Of a DNA stretch of 64,000 bases, positions 1-9,729 are shown in pieces. Positions within the stretch are counted from its first letter, which is position 1, and the number at the start of each line of letters is the position of its first letter. Where the stretch lies: the NCBI GenBank assembly GCA_050301235.1, contig JBNKZD010000252.1, positions 11,275-75,274 of the forward strand, written 5' to 3'. The notes under the pieces are model-generated. The model saw nothing but the letters and a program-made list of their open reading frames with translations, was not told where the DNA came from and made no database searches. The stretch is from JAFGIN01 sp050301235. Its GTDB lineage: Bacteria > Fibrobacterota > Chitinivibrionia > Chitinivibrionales > Chitinispirillaceae. The position numbers and the translations under genes are program-made.

Positions 1-1456
1 TACGGGAAAAATCAGCATTTACATACGTGTAACAGATGATTTTATTGTTAATTATGATGATACAACAGTGGTATCAACCGTATACCAGAAATCCGATAAA
101 CCACTTAAAGTATCCTGGCTTACAACTGCTGATAATTTTCCAGACTCAATTATTGTTGGACAGGGAGCACTGAAACAGCTTTTAAAAGTTAACCCCAATA
201 CAGGTATGGAACCATTCACCTACACTGTATTCATACACAATCCCCGAAAACTCATTTATGAAGACAGTGATCCACAGTTTTCATGGTCACCAACTCGCGG
301 TGATGCCGGTGTGCGTACTCTGCGTTTTATTGTAAGTGATAAAAACGGAGATTCTGACACCCTCGTTGTTCTGATGACAATAATCGCTCATCCATCAGCT
401 GTTGTCTATTTCACAGACCAGACGATGAGTATTAATGAAAACAGTACTAACGCTGCAGCAGTTGTCCGTTTAAGCGTTCCCATTGCTGATTCAGTCAAAA
501 TACCTTACACTATCAAATTCGATAAAGCGACTGCAGAGGATCTCAATATGATTCCGTCGGGAATTGTCTGGTTTGCGCCTGGGGATACAACTGTCCGCCT
601 GCCTATAAACATTGTCAATGATAACAGTGTCGAAGGCGATGAGAATTTTACAATTGAACTATCAGATCTACCCACATTATCAGATAAAGACTCTATCGCA
701 ATCAACAAAAGTAATTCAACTGTAGAGGTTACCATCCGTGATGATGATCAGCGAACTGTCAAATACAGCTTTTTTGGTTCTGCTGCAAGTGGTTCAGAAG
801 CAGTGAATGCTGATACTATAAGAGTAGTTTTAGATACGATACTGGACAGAGATCTGGAATTAACATATTATTTTGACAAAGAAAACTCATCCGGGAATGA
901 CAGCGACTTTACATTTGCAAGCACGGTTCAGACATTAAAATTTAAAGCAGGTGTTAAAGAAGCCTCATTTGTAATTCAAATTACCAATGATACCAAGGTA
1001 GAAAAAGATGAAGTACTGGTTTTTAAACTGCAAAGTACTGATCCGGCAGCAATTCCTGGAACGTACACAACCTTTGAATACACTATTGTAGATGATGACG
1101 CTGTAGATAAGGTTGGTGTTATGCTGAAGCCAGATTATCCTCTTTCGTTACCGGAGGGAGCTATTCCTCCAAATGTTGGTATCGTTTTGACCTCTGCACT
1201 TAAGAATGACCTTACTGTTACAATCAGAGCAAAGGAAACTTCTACCGCACGTGCCGGTATCGATTATACTATAACCTCCAATTTTCTTGTCGTTAAAGCT
1301 GGTCAAACAAATCAGTCAATAGGTTTAAAAATTATCAAAGACAATTTTCCGGAACCCCCGAAAACCGTTGAATTTGAAATTATTGCTATTTCAGATACAG
1401 TAAATGCTGAAATAAGTACCAAGAAAACATTGAAAGTTATAATTAATGATAATTAA
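1..1456 (+). CDS. Calx-beta domain surface protein, 3' part (5' end outside window)
   Basis: The reading frame is open from the first bases of the window (frame starting at base 2) with no stop, so this is the C-terminal part of a longer gene. A GTG at 68 is internal and not a credible start. The visible part begins with an Ig/cadherin-like segment (about bases 200-390). Three tandem Calx-beta-type units follow (about 395-765, 766-1110 and 1120-1455). Each has the acidic Ca-binding turn; units 1 and 2 end in DDD-type motifs and unit 3 ends in INDN. Calx-beta repeats are known in large extracellular adhesion proteins; the role here is inferred. No C-terminal sorting tail is visible because the protein ends right after the third unit. 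Neighbour downstream is a secreted peptidase in the same direction. Confidence 0.8.
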   Translation, partial: TGKISIYIRVTDDFIVNYDDTTVVSTVYQKSDKPLKVSWLTTADNFPDSIIVGQGALKQLLKVNPNTGMEPFTYTVFIHNPRKLIYEDSDPQFSWSPTRGDAGVRTLRFIVSDKNGDSDTLVVLMTIIAHPSAVVYFTDQTMSINENSTNAAAVVRLSVPIADSVKIPYTIKFDKATAEDLNMIPSGIVWFAPGDTTVRLPINIVNDNSVEGDENFTIELSDLPTLSDKDSIAINKSNSTVEVTIRDDDQRTVKYSFFGSAASGSEAVNADTIRVVLDTILDRDLELTYYFDKENSSGNDSDFTFASTVQTLKFKAGVKEASFVIQITNDTKVEKDEVLVFKLQSTDPAAIPGTYTTFEYTIVDDDAVDKVGVMLKPDYPLSLPEGAIPPNVGIVLTSALKNDLTVTIRAKETSTARAGIDYTITSNFLVVKAGQTNQSIGLKIIKDNFPEPPKTVEFEIIAISDTVNAEISTKKTLKVIINDN

Positions 1457-1459
1457 ACC

Positions 1460-1488
1460 GAGTACAGCTCTCTGTCTCAGCTTTTTTT
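1460..1488 (+). terminator. Probable intrinsic terminator of the Calx-beta gene
   Basis: Just after the stop codon, GAG-ACAG pairs with CTGT-CTC (one bulged T), and the hairpin is followed within a few bases by a run of seven T. The stem is short, so this is only a plausible terminator. Confidence 0.4.
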
Positions 1489-1667
1489 ACCTTGATTCCA
1501 AGATTACAGCATGAATTCAAAATGCGATGCTGCGATCTGGAATTAAGGCTAATAAATCTCCGTCTACTCGCCGATCATTTCGATTTTGACCAACTATATA
1601 AAGCATTTTCCCCGATTTATCTATATATTGATTAAATAGCAGGGTACAAAATAAACAAAGGGGAAAT

Positions 1668-4600
1668 ATGTTTATCAGAAGCAGTGTTTTTTTAAAAACT
1701 TCATTTTTACTGATCCTTATACCATCCCTGGCCTATGCACTAAGCAGTAACTTCAAGATCCCGAACCACTCACTCAAAAAACAGTCTGTACCATTAACGT
1801 CTTCAAATACACTGACTATCCGGTACGATTCCAAAAGAAATACTCCAATATTCATATCTGGAAAAATCACTGATGATCAACCTGCTTCATCATCACTGAA
1901 GAAAGCTGATTTTTCTGCTGCCCAGGAAAAGCGTTGCCATGAATTCCTTTCTCAGATCAGTCGCGTATTAAAAATCAGTAATTCTGAGGAAGAGTTAATT
2001 TTAAATAAAAATGAAGAAGATACGAGCAGCTATACGGTTACCCATTATAAAATCCACCAGAAATATCGAGGCATTAGAGTTCTGGGTGCTGAAGCCACTG
2101 TTCATCTGCATAGTGATCACGCCGAATTTGTTGGACGTACGATTGCAACACCAAAAGTTTCTCCAACACCAACGCTGAGTAAGGAACAGGCAATCGCTCT
2201 TGCAACAGCAGATCTTAAAAAAGATGACATTGTTTTGACGGAGTTCACCCCCGAAGAGAAAGCATTTCTTGATTATGATAAGCCTGATTGTGAACTGATT
2301 ATCGCTCCATCTCTTGAGACCGGCTCTGCGGATTGTCTTGCGTACCAGGTTTTAATCCGACCCGATATGATCGCCTGGTGGGAATATCTCATTGATGCAA
2401 AAACAGGTGAAATCAAGCTAAAATATAACCGTACCTGTAATGCTGGTGATGCAACAGCCAACGTTCGTGATCTCCTGGGTACACAACGCTTTATACACAC
2501 CTATCAAACAGATAAATTTTATATGATCGATGCATCACGTCCAATGTTTAATGCATCGCAATCCCAGATCCCTAATAAGCTTACCGGTGCGATTGTCACT
2601 TACGACTACCTGAACAGATACCCTGCAACGTCTTCGTTTAACCTGATCACCTCTACTAATAATACCTGGGATGCTAAAGCAGTTTCAGCTCAGTATAATG
2701 CTTCTGTGGCATATGAATATTACCGAACCACACATGGAAGAAACTCTATCAATGGAAAAGGGGGGTCCGTACTGTCATTTATCAATGTAGCTGAACAAAA
2801 TGGTGCTTCAATGGATAATGCATACTGGAATGGTCGAGGTATGTATTATGGTAATGGTTCCAGAGTGTTTAACTCTCTTGCCGCAGGATTGGACGTAGCA
2901 GGGCACGAATTAACTCACGGGGTTGTTGAAGCAACTGCCGCGCTTCGGTATGTCGGACAATCAGGAGCACTCAACGAATCGTTTGCCGATATTTTTGGTT
3001 GTATGATCGAAAGACAGAACTGGAAAATGGGAGAAACGGTTGTAAAACCAGGAGTTTACCCATCAAACGCAATGAGAGACCTGTCCAACCCCCATAATGG
3101 AACAACCAGAGGGAAACAGGGATGGCAGCCGCAAAATATGCAGGAATACCAGAATTTGCCAAACACAAATGCAGGTGATAATGGTGGCGTTCATGTTAAT
3201 AACAGCATCCCCAATTATGCCTATTACCTTTTTGCAACAGCTGTAGGAAAAGAAAAGGCCGAGAAAGTTTTTTACAAAACACTCACTTCCTATTTAAGTG
3301 CGTCATCACAATTCGCCGACTTACGTATTGGAACCCGCCTTGCATGTGAAGAGCTCTACGGCAAGGAATCTGCCGAATGTAAATCATTAGCAACAGCATT
3401 TGACAGCGTCGGCATTTTTGATAACACTCAACCATTTGACCACGCAGAAGATATACCAGTCAACCCCGGAAAAGAGTATGTCCTCCTTACCGCTGCTCCT
3501 CCTGCAAGTGATGGAACCACACTGTACATTGCCGACAGTGCATTTGGATCCCTGAAAGGTATCTCAAAACGTAAGTTGGAATTTCGCCCATCAGTATCAG
3601 ATGATGGAAAAACGGTACTCTTTGTCAGTAGCGATAAAAAGATAATAGCTCTTACCTTAAACGGGACAAACGCGACAGAGAAAGTTATCGACTCGGTACA
3701 CACCTGGTCGCGTTGTGCAATTTCGAGAGATGGACAGCAGTATGCTGCAGTACGTGAAGTTAATGATACCTCAATATATATTGGAAAAATGCGTGGTGGA
3801 TCTTTACAACGATTTAGTCTGAACGGACCTGCTAACAGCTCACAGGGAGTAAGTGGAGCAGTCATGTCAACTGCGCTGGAGTGGAATTTTAAAGGTGATG
3901 ATGTTATTTTCGATGTTTATAACTCCTTGTCGGGCCCAAACGGCACAAGACTGACAAATTATGATATCGGTTTCTTAAGAGGATGGGATCCGGATTCCAA
4001 TTCCTTTGGTGATGGAGATGTAAGTAAACTTTTCAATAACCTGGCAGAAGGTATCAGTGTCGGAAATCCAACTTTTTCCAAAAATTCTCCCAATATCATA
4101 GCTTATGAAAATATAGATGATTATACCGGATCGGTTTCAGTAATTACCATGAACATGGAAAACAGAAAAACGGTCACCATTGCTAATGTTGCATTTCCTG
4201 GATATCCGAGTTATTCAAAACGTGATGATAAAATAGCCTACTCTACAATCAATGGCACCGACACAGTCGTAAGCATTGTCAAAGTCAAAAGTGATAAACA
4301 GACAGTTGACGGGAGTTCATCCATTGCCATTCGCAAGATGAAATGGGCAGTCTACTTTGCCATGGGCAGCAGGCAGATGACACCTGTATATCAGAAAACT
4401 CCTTCTGTTGCTTCTGGTGCATCAAAGCTGGGTATTACGGTTCTCTCCAGTAAAAGTGATATCCGGACGATGATCTCCGGAGCTTTAAATTTGCCGGTTC
4501 GAATCTGTATATCCCGGGCTGATGGAAGAGTTGTACACAGTGAGAGAATATTTTCAGAAGCAGAAAAAGTGCCTTATTACTGGAGTGGTGTTACAAAAAA

Positions 4601-4688
4601 AGGAAACAAGGTAAGTCCAGGCGTTTATTTTATGCGAATAGAGACTTCACGACAGGCAGCTGTGACAAGGATTCCTTATTTCAATTAA
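1668..4688 (+). CDS. Secreted M4 (thermolysin-like) metallopeptidase with propeller and C-terminal tail
   Basis: Zinc endopeptidase, exported. A signal peptide covers about residues 1-24. An FTP/PepSY propeptide follows (about 60-255); in this family it chaperones folding and inhibits the enzyme until cleaved. The catalytic M4 domain is about 270-575. Its zinc motif HELTH is at 413-417 and the third ligand is Glu437 in NESFADIFG. After the usual end of M4 enzymes there is a beta-propeller-like part with TolB/PD40-type repeats (about 590-900). A Por/FlgD-like tail ends in PGVYFMRIE followed by a basic end (about 925-1006). The whole is much longer than a typical M4 preproprotein (about 500-600 residues). 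ATG is preceded by AAAGGGGAAAT, a good ribosome site. Secretion by a type IX-like or other tail-dependent route is inference. Confidence 0.93.
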   Translation: MFIRSSVFLKTSFLLILIPSLAYALSSNFKIPNHSLKKQSVPLTSSNTLTIRYDSKRNTPIFISGKITDDQPASSSLKKADFSAAQEKRCHEFLSQISRVLKISNSEEELILNKNEEDTSSYTVTHYKIHQKYRGIRVLGAEATVHLHSDHAEFVGRTIATPKVSPTPTLSKEQAIALATADLKKDDIVLTEFTPEEKAFLDYDKPDCELIIAPSLETGSADCLAYQVLIRPDMIAWWEYLIDAKTGEIKLKYNRTCNAGDATANVRDLLGTQRFIHTYQTDKFYMIDASRPMFNASQSQIPNKLTGAIVTYDYLNRYPATSSFNLITSTNNTWDAKAVSAQYNASVAYEYYRTTHGRNSINGKGGSVLSFINVAEQNGASMDNAYWNGRGMYYGNGSRVFNSLAAGLDVAGHELTHGVVEATAALRYVGQSGALNESFADIFGCMIERQNWKMGETVVKPGVYPSNAMRDLSNPHNGTTRGKQGWQPQNMQEYQNLPNTNAGDNGGVHVNNSIPNYAYYLFATAVGKEKAEKVFYKTLTSYLSASSQFADLRIGTRLACEELYGKESAECKSLATAFDSVGIFDNTQPFDHAEDIPVNPGKEYVLLTAAPPASDGTTLYIADSAFGSLKGISKRKLEFRPSVSDDGKTVLFVSSDKKIIALTLNGTNATEKVIDSVHTWSRCAISRDGQQYAAVREVNDTSIYIGKMRGGSLQRFSLNGPANSSQGVSGAVMSTALEWNFKGDDVIFDVYNSLSGPNGTRLTNYDIGFLRGWDPDSNSFGDGDVSKLFNNLAEGISVGNPTFSKNSPNIIAYENIDDYTGSVSVITMNMENRKTVTIANVAFPGYPSYSKRDDKIAYSTINGTDTVVSIVKVKSDKQTVDGSSSIAIRKMKWAVYFAMGSRQMTPVYQKTPSVASGASKLGITVLSSKSDIRTMISGALNLPVRICISRADGRVVHSERIFSEAEKVPYYWSGVTKKGNKVSPGVYFMRIETSRQAAVTRIPYFN

Positions 4689-5016
4689 AACCCTGACCTT
4701 GCATTAGCGAAGCGAGTGGTAATTGCAATACATTTACAATTACCTGTTACGGGTATTCACTTAACAGGTGTGAAAACACTCAGCGATTCGCATATCGCCT
4801 CATCCCACATTCGTCCCGCTTTTTAGCGGGATCAGTGCAACGCCTCCGTCCCTTTCTCCATTAGAAAAATGGAGAGGGAGAAGAAGAATATATCGAAGTT
4901 TCTTGCTCCCTATCTCCACAAATGGAGAGAGGGGGAGATTGCGGATTCTGCGTTGTTTGAGTTGTTTGTTAAAAATGCTGTTAACACCAACCAACTGCAA
5001 AGCCAAGATACAGAAA
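4689..5016. other. Gene-free spacer with hairpins and a repeat copy
   Basis: This gap lies between the convergent peptidase and cellulase genes. It holds a GTAATTG/CAATTAC inverted repeat near 4721-4755, a tight TCCCGCT-TTTT-AGCGGGA hairpin at 4814-4831, and a diverged copy of the dispersed repeat described at 4842. An open frame here (4800-5027, minus) is an accident of the repeat. Confidence 0.6.
4842..4945 (-). repeat. Dispersed palindromic repeat, family 1, copy A (inverted, diverged)
   Basis: Two neighbouring hairpins are built on TCTCCA...TGGAGA, with flanking C- and G-rich arms. Read on the minus strand, the order of arms and the A/T-rich linker match the copies at 37608-37729 and 50291-50410. 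This copy is the most diverged and is in the opposite orientation. Confidence 0.6.
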
Positions 5017-6414
5017 TTATTTAGCAATATTGATAGTTTTTGAAATAACCTTGTTACTAGTTTTTAACTCAACCATGTAATTCCCTGATGAAAAAATATT
5101 GGTTGGTATTTTAAATTCGTGATTTCCTGAAGACTGCAAAGTTGTAATTACTGAAACAATGCTTTTACCCTGAAGATTAAATATAGTCAAAGAAACCTGT
5201 TGATTTTCAGGTAAATAATACTGGATATATCCGGAAGAGTAACTCAATTGCTGTGATACGGAACTGAGTTCCGGTTGTTTTACAACAGCAACTGCATCAT
5301 TAACACCTTTAATCATTCCGTCAACAATTGCGGGATACAGCCAGGTAGCAGTGCTTCTCTTTAAAAGTGCAAAACCACCATTCCCGTCATAACCGTTGTC
5401 CCAGTACACAGGCAACATACCCCTTTTTCTCACTGCATTTGCATAGTATTGCGCATGTACAGCCCTTGCATCATTATTTTTCTTATCGATAGCTCCCCAC
5501 TCCCCCACTACTACCGGGATACCTTTTTTTACAAACTTGTTTGCAATCCGGTCAAGCTCATCATCACACTCTTTTCTGTCCGTTGCAGAACCCCATGTTG
5601 ACGTAGCTCCGGCACCGGTATTCATTGTGAAATTATAGGGCCAGTAGGTATGTTGGGAGACAATAATCCTTGTATCATTATCTGGTATAACCAGTGCATC
5701 CTGTGCTACTGCCATTGGTGTAGCTGCGTGAGTTGGAATCATGATATGTCGCAGAGCATTGTTGCCACCAGTTCCACGTATTGTGTTCACAGCCATTAAA
5801 TTATACTCATTCAGTATTTTTCGTGCTTCATCGGTACCCCCGGACCATTCATATTGTGTTCCATACAATCGGGGCTCATTCAGTGTTTCAAAAACCAGGT
5901 AATCACTGTAATCTTTAAACCGTTCCGCAATTTGAGTCCAGACTTTAATAAGTTTTTCGGTGACACTGTTCTTTGATCCGGAGGTGAGTGTTACCCATTC
6001 ATCATGGTGGGTATTCAAAATGACATACATATCATCAGATAAAGCCCATTTAACGACTTCCTCAACTCTGTCCATCCATGCTTTATCAATAGTATAAGCG
6101 GGTGCTCCGCCGATATGGTCTCTCCAGGTTACGGGAATTCTGATTGTTTTAAACCCTTTGGCACTGACTGCATCGATCATTGCTTTTGTCGTTTTTGGAT
6201 TCCCCCAGCATGTTTCAGTGTTTAAACCAGTTACTCCATTAGCACAGGCATCCAGAGTATTTCCAAGGTTCCAGCCAACTTTCATATCCTGTACGATCTG
6301 CATTGAAGTCATATTCCGCATGGTTCCTGCAGCGTTGCCTTCGCTGTAAAATGTTGCAAGACTCAAAATTGGAATGAAAATCCTGCACAGATTCTTTCGT
6401 GAGGTTCGAATCAT
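5017..6414 (-). CDS. Secreted GH5 endoglucanase (cellulase) with C-terminal sorting-type tail
   Basis: Hydrolyses beta-1,4-glucans such as cellulose outside the cell (family knowledge). A signal peptide covers about residues 1-29. The GH5 barrel is about 36-375 and carries WNLGNTLDA (49-57), the acid/base Glu180 in FETLNEP and the nucleophile Glu305 in VVVGEWGA. The pattern is most like subfamily GH5_4/GH5_2, which I cannot separate by eye. Residues about 390-465 form a Por/T9SS-type tail (SLTIFNLQGK near the middle, GNYMVELKT near the end). No carbohydrate-binding module is seen. AGGAGGGT lies just upstream of the ATG. The gene is convergent with the M4 peptidase gene and has its own 284-base upstream region, in which I could not place a clear promoter. 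Confidence 0.95.
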   Translation of the reverse strand: MIRTSRKNLCRIFIPILSLATFYSEGNAAGTMRNMTSMQIVQDMKVGWNLGNTLDACANGVTGLNTETCWGNPKTTKAMIDAVSAKGFKTIRIPVTWRDHIGGAPAYTIDKAWMDRVEEVVKWALSDDMYVILNTHHDEWVTLTSGSKNSVTEKLIKVWTQIAERFKDYSDYLVFETLNEPRLYGTQYEWSGGTDEARKILNEYNLMAVNTIRGTGGNNALRHIMIPTHAATPMAVAQDALVIPDNDTRIIVSQHTYWPYNFTMNTGAGATSTWGSATDRKECDDELDRIANKFVKKGIPVVVGEWGAIDKKNNDARAVHAQYYANAVRKRGMLPVYWDNGYDGNGGFALLKRSTATWLYPAIVDGMIKGVNDAVAVVKQPELSSVSQQLSYSSGYIQYYLPENQQVSLTIFNLQGKSIVSVITTLQSSGNHEFKIPTNIFSSGNYMVELKTSNKVISKTINIAK

Positions 6415-6698
6415 TTACCCTCCTAATATTTTTTAAAATTGAACTTTTATAATATTTCTATTTACTTCAGTTGCCATTTAAATCTCACATTTGGAGACTA
6501 ATTGAGCTGATTTGAATCCATTGAGTCACTTAAAGATCCGCAAAATAGAGAAAATGTGTGTGTTTTAAGCAGATAAGGCAATTATCCCGATTAAGTAAGA
6601 TAAGCATTTTTAAGGTAAAATGCACCCAATTTTTCAGCAACTATTTGTAACAATATTGTTCTTCAATCAGAACAGGTGATTTCATTATTCCAAAAATA

Positions 6699-7667
6699 TT
6701 AACGAACTATTGAGTTTTTGCTATTGGTAAGGTTAGCAAGCACCTTAACCACCATAGTTGTACCAGCAATGATAATAATAACAATTTCAAAAAAATAACC
6801 TATCATGTTAAACGCAATGACATCTTCCATAGTTATCGAAAACACGGAGAGCAGGTAATAAAACCCGCCTTCTCTGAGTCCGATCCCCATTATACTAACC
6901 GGAATCATAATCAGAAATGAATTAATTGGAAGTACACCTATGACATACAGAAGATCCACTCTAAGATGAAGTGCATGTAATAAAAAATAGGTGCATGATT
7001 GAATACAAACATTTAAAAGTAAACCAATTGTTATTACCAGCAGCGATCTCCTCCATTTAAAAAACACCAGCATTGGAATTCTTGTAAGTGGATGTGAAGA
7101 CAATAACAGTAGTTTACCTGATAGCATATTTCGAAAAAAAACCGGGCTAAAAAAGTAACTGATTGTTATTATAACTGCGAATACACATCCGGTAAAAGCC
7201 ATAGTTACAAAAAAATGCTGAAGAGATACTGGAAGCCTATTATAGGTAATTGGTAATAACAGAAGCATCAATAATATGATTGAAATTAACGAAAGAACCC
7301 TGTCAACCAGTATTACACTTCCAATATTGTAAATACTATTTTTTGATGAGCGCAGCGATAAAATTATACTCAAATCAGCTCCAAGAGTTCCTGGTGCAAA
7401 ATATCCAAAGACTTTTCCATTAAGAATCGCAAGCAGAGTTCTGTAAAAAGGTACACTACTAATATATCCAAGACATACCTTTAACTTAATTGCAGCAATT
7501 ACAATTGTTAAAAATCCAAAAGAAAAAGCCGGAATGATAAAACGTACATCTGCACTTTTAATTTTGATCCATACAGTATGAAAATCGAAATAAATAATAG
7601 CCAGAATAAGTATCACCAAACCGGCAAGGCACTGAAATATCCAGATCCCTTTTTTATTTATTTTCAT
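6699..7667 (-). CDS. YbhN/AglD-like membrane protein (LPG-synthase transmembrane domain)
   Basis: Polytopic inner-membrane protein with about eight hydrophobic segments. It fits the lysylphosphatidylglycerol synthase TM / UPF0104 family: GYFAPGTLGADL (about residues 88-99) and the conserved G-L-R-E-G-G motif near 264-269. There is no aminoacyl-transferase domain, so lysyl transfer is not expected. Stand-alone members often sit in glycan loci and are suspected of moving lipid-linked substrates, but their activity is not settled. Last gene of the ten-gene minus-strand operon; its start overlaps the end of the deacetylase gene by 14 bases. Confidence 0.8.
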   Translation of the reverse strand: MKINKKGIWIFQCLAGLVILILAIIYFDFHTVWIKIKSADVRFIIPAFSFGFLTIVIAAIKLKVCLGYISSVPFYRTLLAILNGKVFGYFAPGTLGADLSIILSLRSSKNSIYNIGSVILVDRVLSLISIILLMLLLLPITYNRLPVSLQHFFVTMAFTGCVFAVIITISYFFSPVFFRNMLSGKLLLLSSHPLTRIPMLVFFKWRRSLLVITIGLLLNVCIQSCTYFLLHALHLRVDLLYVIGVLPINSFLIMIPVSIMGIGLREGGFYYLLSVFSITMEDVIAFNMIGYFFEIVIIIIAGTTMVVKVLANLTNSKNSIVR

Positions 7668-8775
7668 GACTACCTAATGTGCAGATGTTAATCAACTCTT
7701 TTTCTCGAAGATAAGAAAGTGATTTGCACCATTTCTCAAATAATTCCAATGAACACCCAACCCAGTCTTCAGGGTGTAAAAAGAAGTTAAAATTCTTCCC
7801 AATACATTCATTTATATTTTTTATCCGCTTTTTAATATTTAACGGCCCCAAAAACATCGATGTTCCATAGAATGTGAATGAACCGAAATCAACAGTGACC
7901 GGAAGATAGTATTGCCCGATGTATCCCCGGAAAAACCTGAATCCATATTGTAAAGACTCTTCAATATGGGATACTGCATTATATGGATATACAAGTGTCT
8001 GGAGAGGGATCCTGAATTGTTTGCGAATAGTATCAGCCAATGAAAGGTCTCTTAAAATTGTCTGGTCACTTGCATGAAGGTAATTAAAATGACCAAAAGA
8101 GTGATAGGCAATTTCAGCTGAATTATCCTTCTTGAGCATCTCTACAAATTCGGGCATGTACCAGTCGGGGTTTTCCGTTGCAGCAGTTTTGGGATCATAT
8201 GTAAACCAGTCGCCATACCAATCGTTTTCGACGAATCCGTGATCACCTTCGCAGTTATCAAGAAACAGATGTCCACATATTGCCCAGGTTACCGGAAGTG
8301 AGTACTTTCTAAACAATGAATATAGCGCAACTGCAGTACCAGATGAATTCCATTGAGATTGACGTTTTTTAAATAACTGTGGTGATGCATGAGAGAGGCC
8401 AACACCACCTTCAAGATCAATAGAAATTGTAACCCTTTTCTCATGACGGTCCTGTTGAATGTAACGGTTTTTTGAGGTGATTATTACAGGTGAAGAGATA
8501 TCAATATCAGACGCCTTAGAATTGTAATCAAAAAGCGCACACCCATTTTTTCTCATGGTTATTGCCCCAACGCTGGCACCTCGATTAACTTGAAACCATG
8601 CAGGTTCATAAAGAGATATGTGACCCGTTATCATGACTTCAGGTGCACATATGGAACCCAGAAGTCTGGCAGTCAATATTTTAAATGGGGTGATAGCCAG
8701 TATAAGATTATATACATTTATTACAGGTCGAAATCTATTCAGAAATAGTTTAATAGCAACTAAGATGGCTCTCAT
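7654..8775 (-). CDS. Polysaccharide deacetylase (NodB-fold, CE4-like)
   Basis: Likely removes N-acetyl groups from a glycan or its lipid-linked precursor. The NodB fold begins near residue 134 with TISIDLEGG (catalytic Asp). The metal-binding pair is in AYHSFGHF (H-S-F-G-H), and a late HPEDW supplies the usual C-terminal His. The first ~130 residues are not typical of the fold and unassigned. No convincing signal peptide is seen, so it may act at the cytoplasmic side or be membrane-associated through its N-terminus. It overlaps the acyltransferase gene upstream by 4 bases and the membrane protein gene downstream by 14 bases, indicating translational coupling. Confidence 0.82.
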   Translation of the reverse strand: MRAILVAIKLFLNRFRPVINVYNLILAITPFKILTARLLGSICAPEVMITGHISLYEPAWFQVNRGASVGAITMRKNGCALFDYNSKASDIDISSPVIITSKNRYIQQDRHEKRVTISIDLEGGVGLSHASPQLFKKRQSQWNSSGTAVALYSLFRKYSLPVTWAICGHLFLDNCEGDHGFVENDWYGDWFTYDPKTAATENPDWYMPEFVEMLKKDNSAEIAYHSFGHFNYLHASDQTILRDLSLADTIRKQFRIPLQTLVYPYNAVSHIEESLQYGFRFFRGYIGQYYLPVTVDFGSFTFYGTSMFLGPLNIKKRIKNINECIGKNFNFFLHPEDWVGCSLELFEKWCKSLSYLREKELINICTLGSHENK

Positions 8776-9728
8776 TTTTTCAGAATCCTTCGTACTATTT
8801 GAAATATCGATGGATGTTTGAAGACAAATTTACGAAAAGTATTTTCAATCTGAAACTGTAACCTCAAGAGATGATTAGCAGTATATTGAATTGTATATAC
8901 AGGTTGTGGTATAGCACCAAATTTTTTCTTGAATTCAAATGTAGGTGATCCACAAGTATCAGGACCAAGATTAACATATAGTATTTTATTTTCAATTGCT
9001 TTCTGGTATAAGCTGAAGAAAAGTAGTGTGCCAGCCTGAAGATGCCGGTGTGCATAATCAATAACCGTAAAATAGTTAAAAATTTCATTTTTTGTAGTGA
9101 AATAAAGAACCGATCCAACAGCAGATCGATCCTGGAATGCAGTAAGCATTCCAGCGTGATTACTGCATTTATTCAGTAAACTCTCAAACCATTTAAAGGG
9201 CAACTCGTTACCTGCGTGATTTCTTCGAACCATATCGCGATAAAATGTATAGAAATTACTGCAGTCAATCTCATCTTTTACTGATAATTTATTGTTTAAT
9301 GCTTTATTATAGTTTTTTCGAACTGTACCATGTAGTTTGAGATAGGAACTTATATCGTTGAATGCAGATATATCTGTAAACATTTGTAGATAATTGATGC
9401 ATACCGACCTTTCGAGATGTATACCTGAAAGACGAGTGGTAATTGTAATTAAAGACAACGAGAATGTGATTTCAGAGAATGAAATAAATTCCTTTAGATT
9501 ATTTTTAACAAAACAACCGCATGAATTGGCTCGTTTTCTTTTGTAATCAACTAACAGGGGAAATATGTCAACAAGCTTATCGTCATCGTACATTCCAAGA
9601 AGCTGTAGCTCAAGCATATTGAATGCAGCATCATTTAAGAGCCAATCAGAGTAACAGCTGTAACTTCCATTATGCTTTTCTACCACAGTGTCCCACAGTA
9701 TCATATCAGTAACATACCTTATATCCAT
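8772..9728 (-). CDS. FemAB/CelD-like GNAT acyltransferase
   Basis: Predicted acyl transfer to an amino group on a sugar or amino acid; substrate unknown. The C-terminal half carries the GNAT (Acetyltransf_6) fold: the HRHLQAGTLLFFSLYQKAI segment (about residues 226-244) is the acyl-CoA/aminoacyl binding loop and helix, followed by NLGPDTCGSP and FKKKFGA, which recur in this group. Length (318) is usual for the family. FemAB-like proteins are regular members of exopolysaccharide loci, including exosortase-associated ones (family knowledge). One base separates it from the radical SAM gene upstream; a 4-base overlap joins it to the deacetylase gene. Confidence 0.72.
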   Translation of the reverse strand: MDIRYVTDMILWDTVVEKHNGSYSCYSDWLLNDAAFNMLELQLLGMYDDDKLVDIFPLLVDYKRKRANSCGCFVKNNLKEFISFSEITFSLSLITITTRLSGIHLERSVCINYLQMFTDISAFNDISSYLKLHGTVRKNYNKALNNKLSVKDEIDCSNFYTFYRDMVRRNHAGNELPFKWFESLLNKCSNHAGMLTAFQDRSAVGSVLYFTTKNEIFNYFTVIDYAHRHLQAGTLLFFSLYQKAIENKILYVNLGPDTCGSPTFEFKKKFGAIPQPVYTIQYTANHLLRLQFQIENTFRKFVFKHPSIFQIVRRILKK

Positions 9729-9729
9729 A

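Noticed and set aside
3428..3865. 145-residue open frame antisense to the M4 peptidase
   Set aside because: Shadow of the peptidase gene; no domain.
4496..4506. GGTTCGAATC-like string suggesting a tRNA T-arm
   Set aside because: It lies inside the peptidase coding region and no cloverleaf can be formed around it.
4800..5027. 75-residue open frame on the minus strand
   Set aside because: It lies within the dispersed repeat copy A and the spacer; no domain and it overlaps the end of the cellulase gene.
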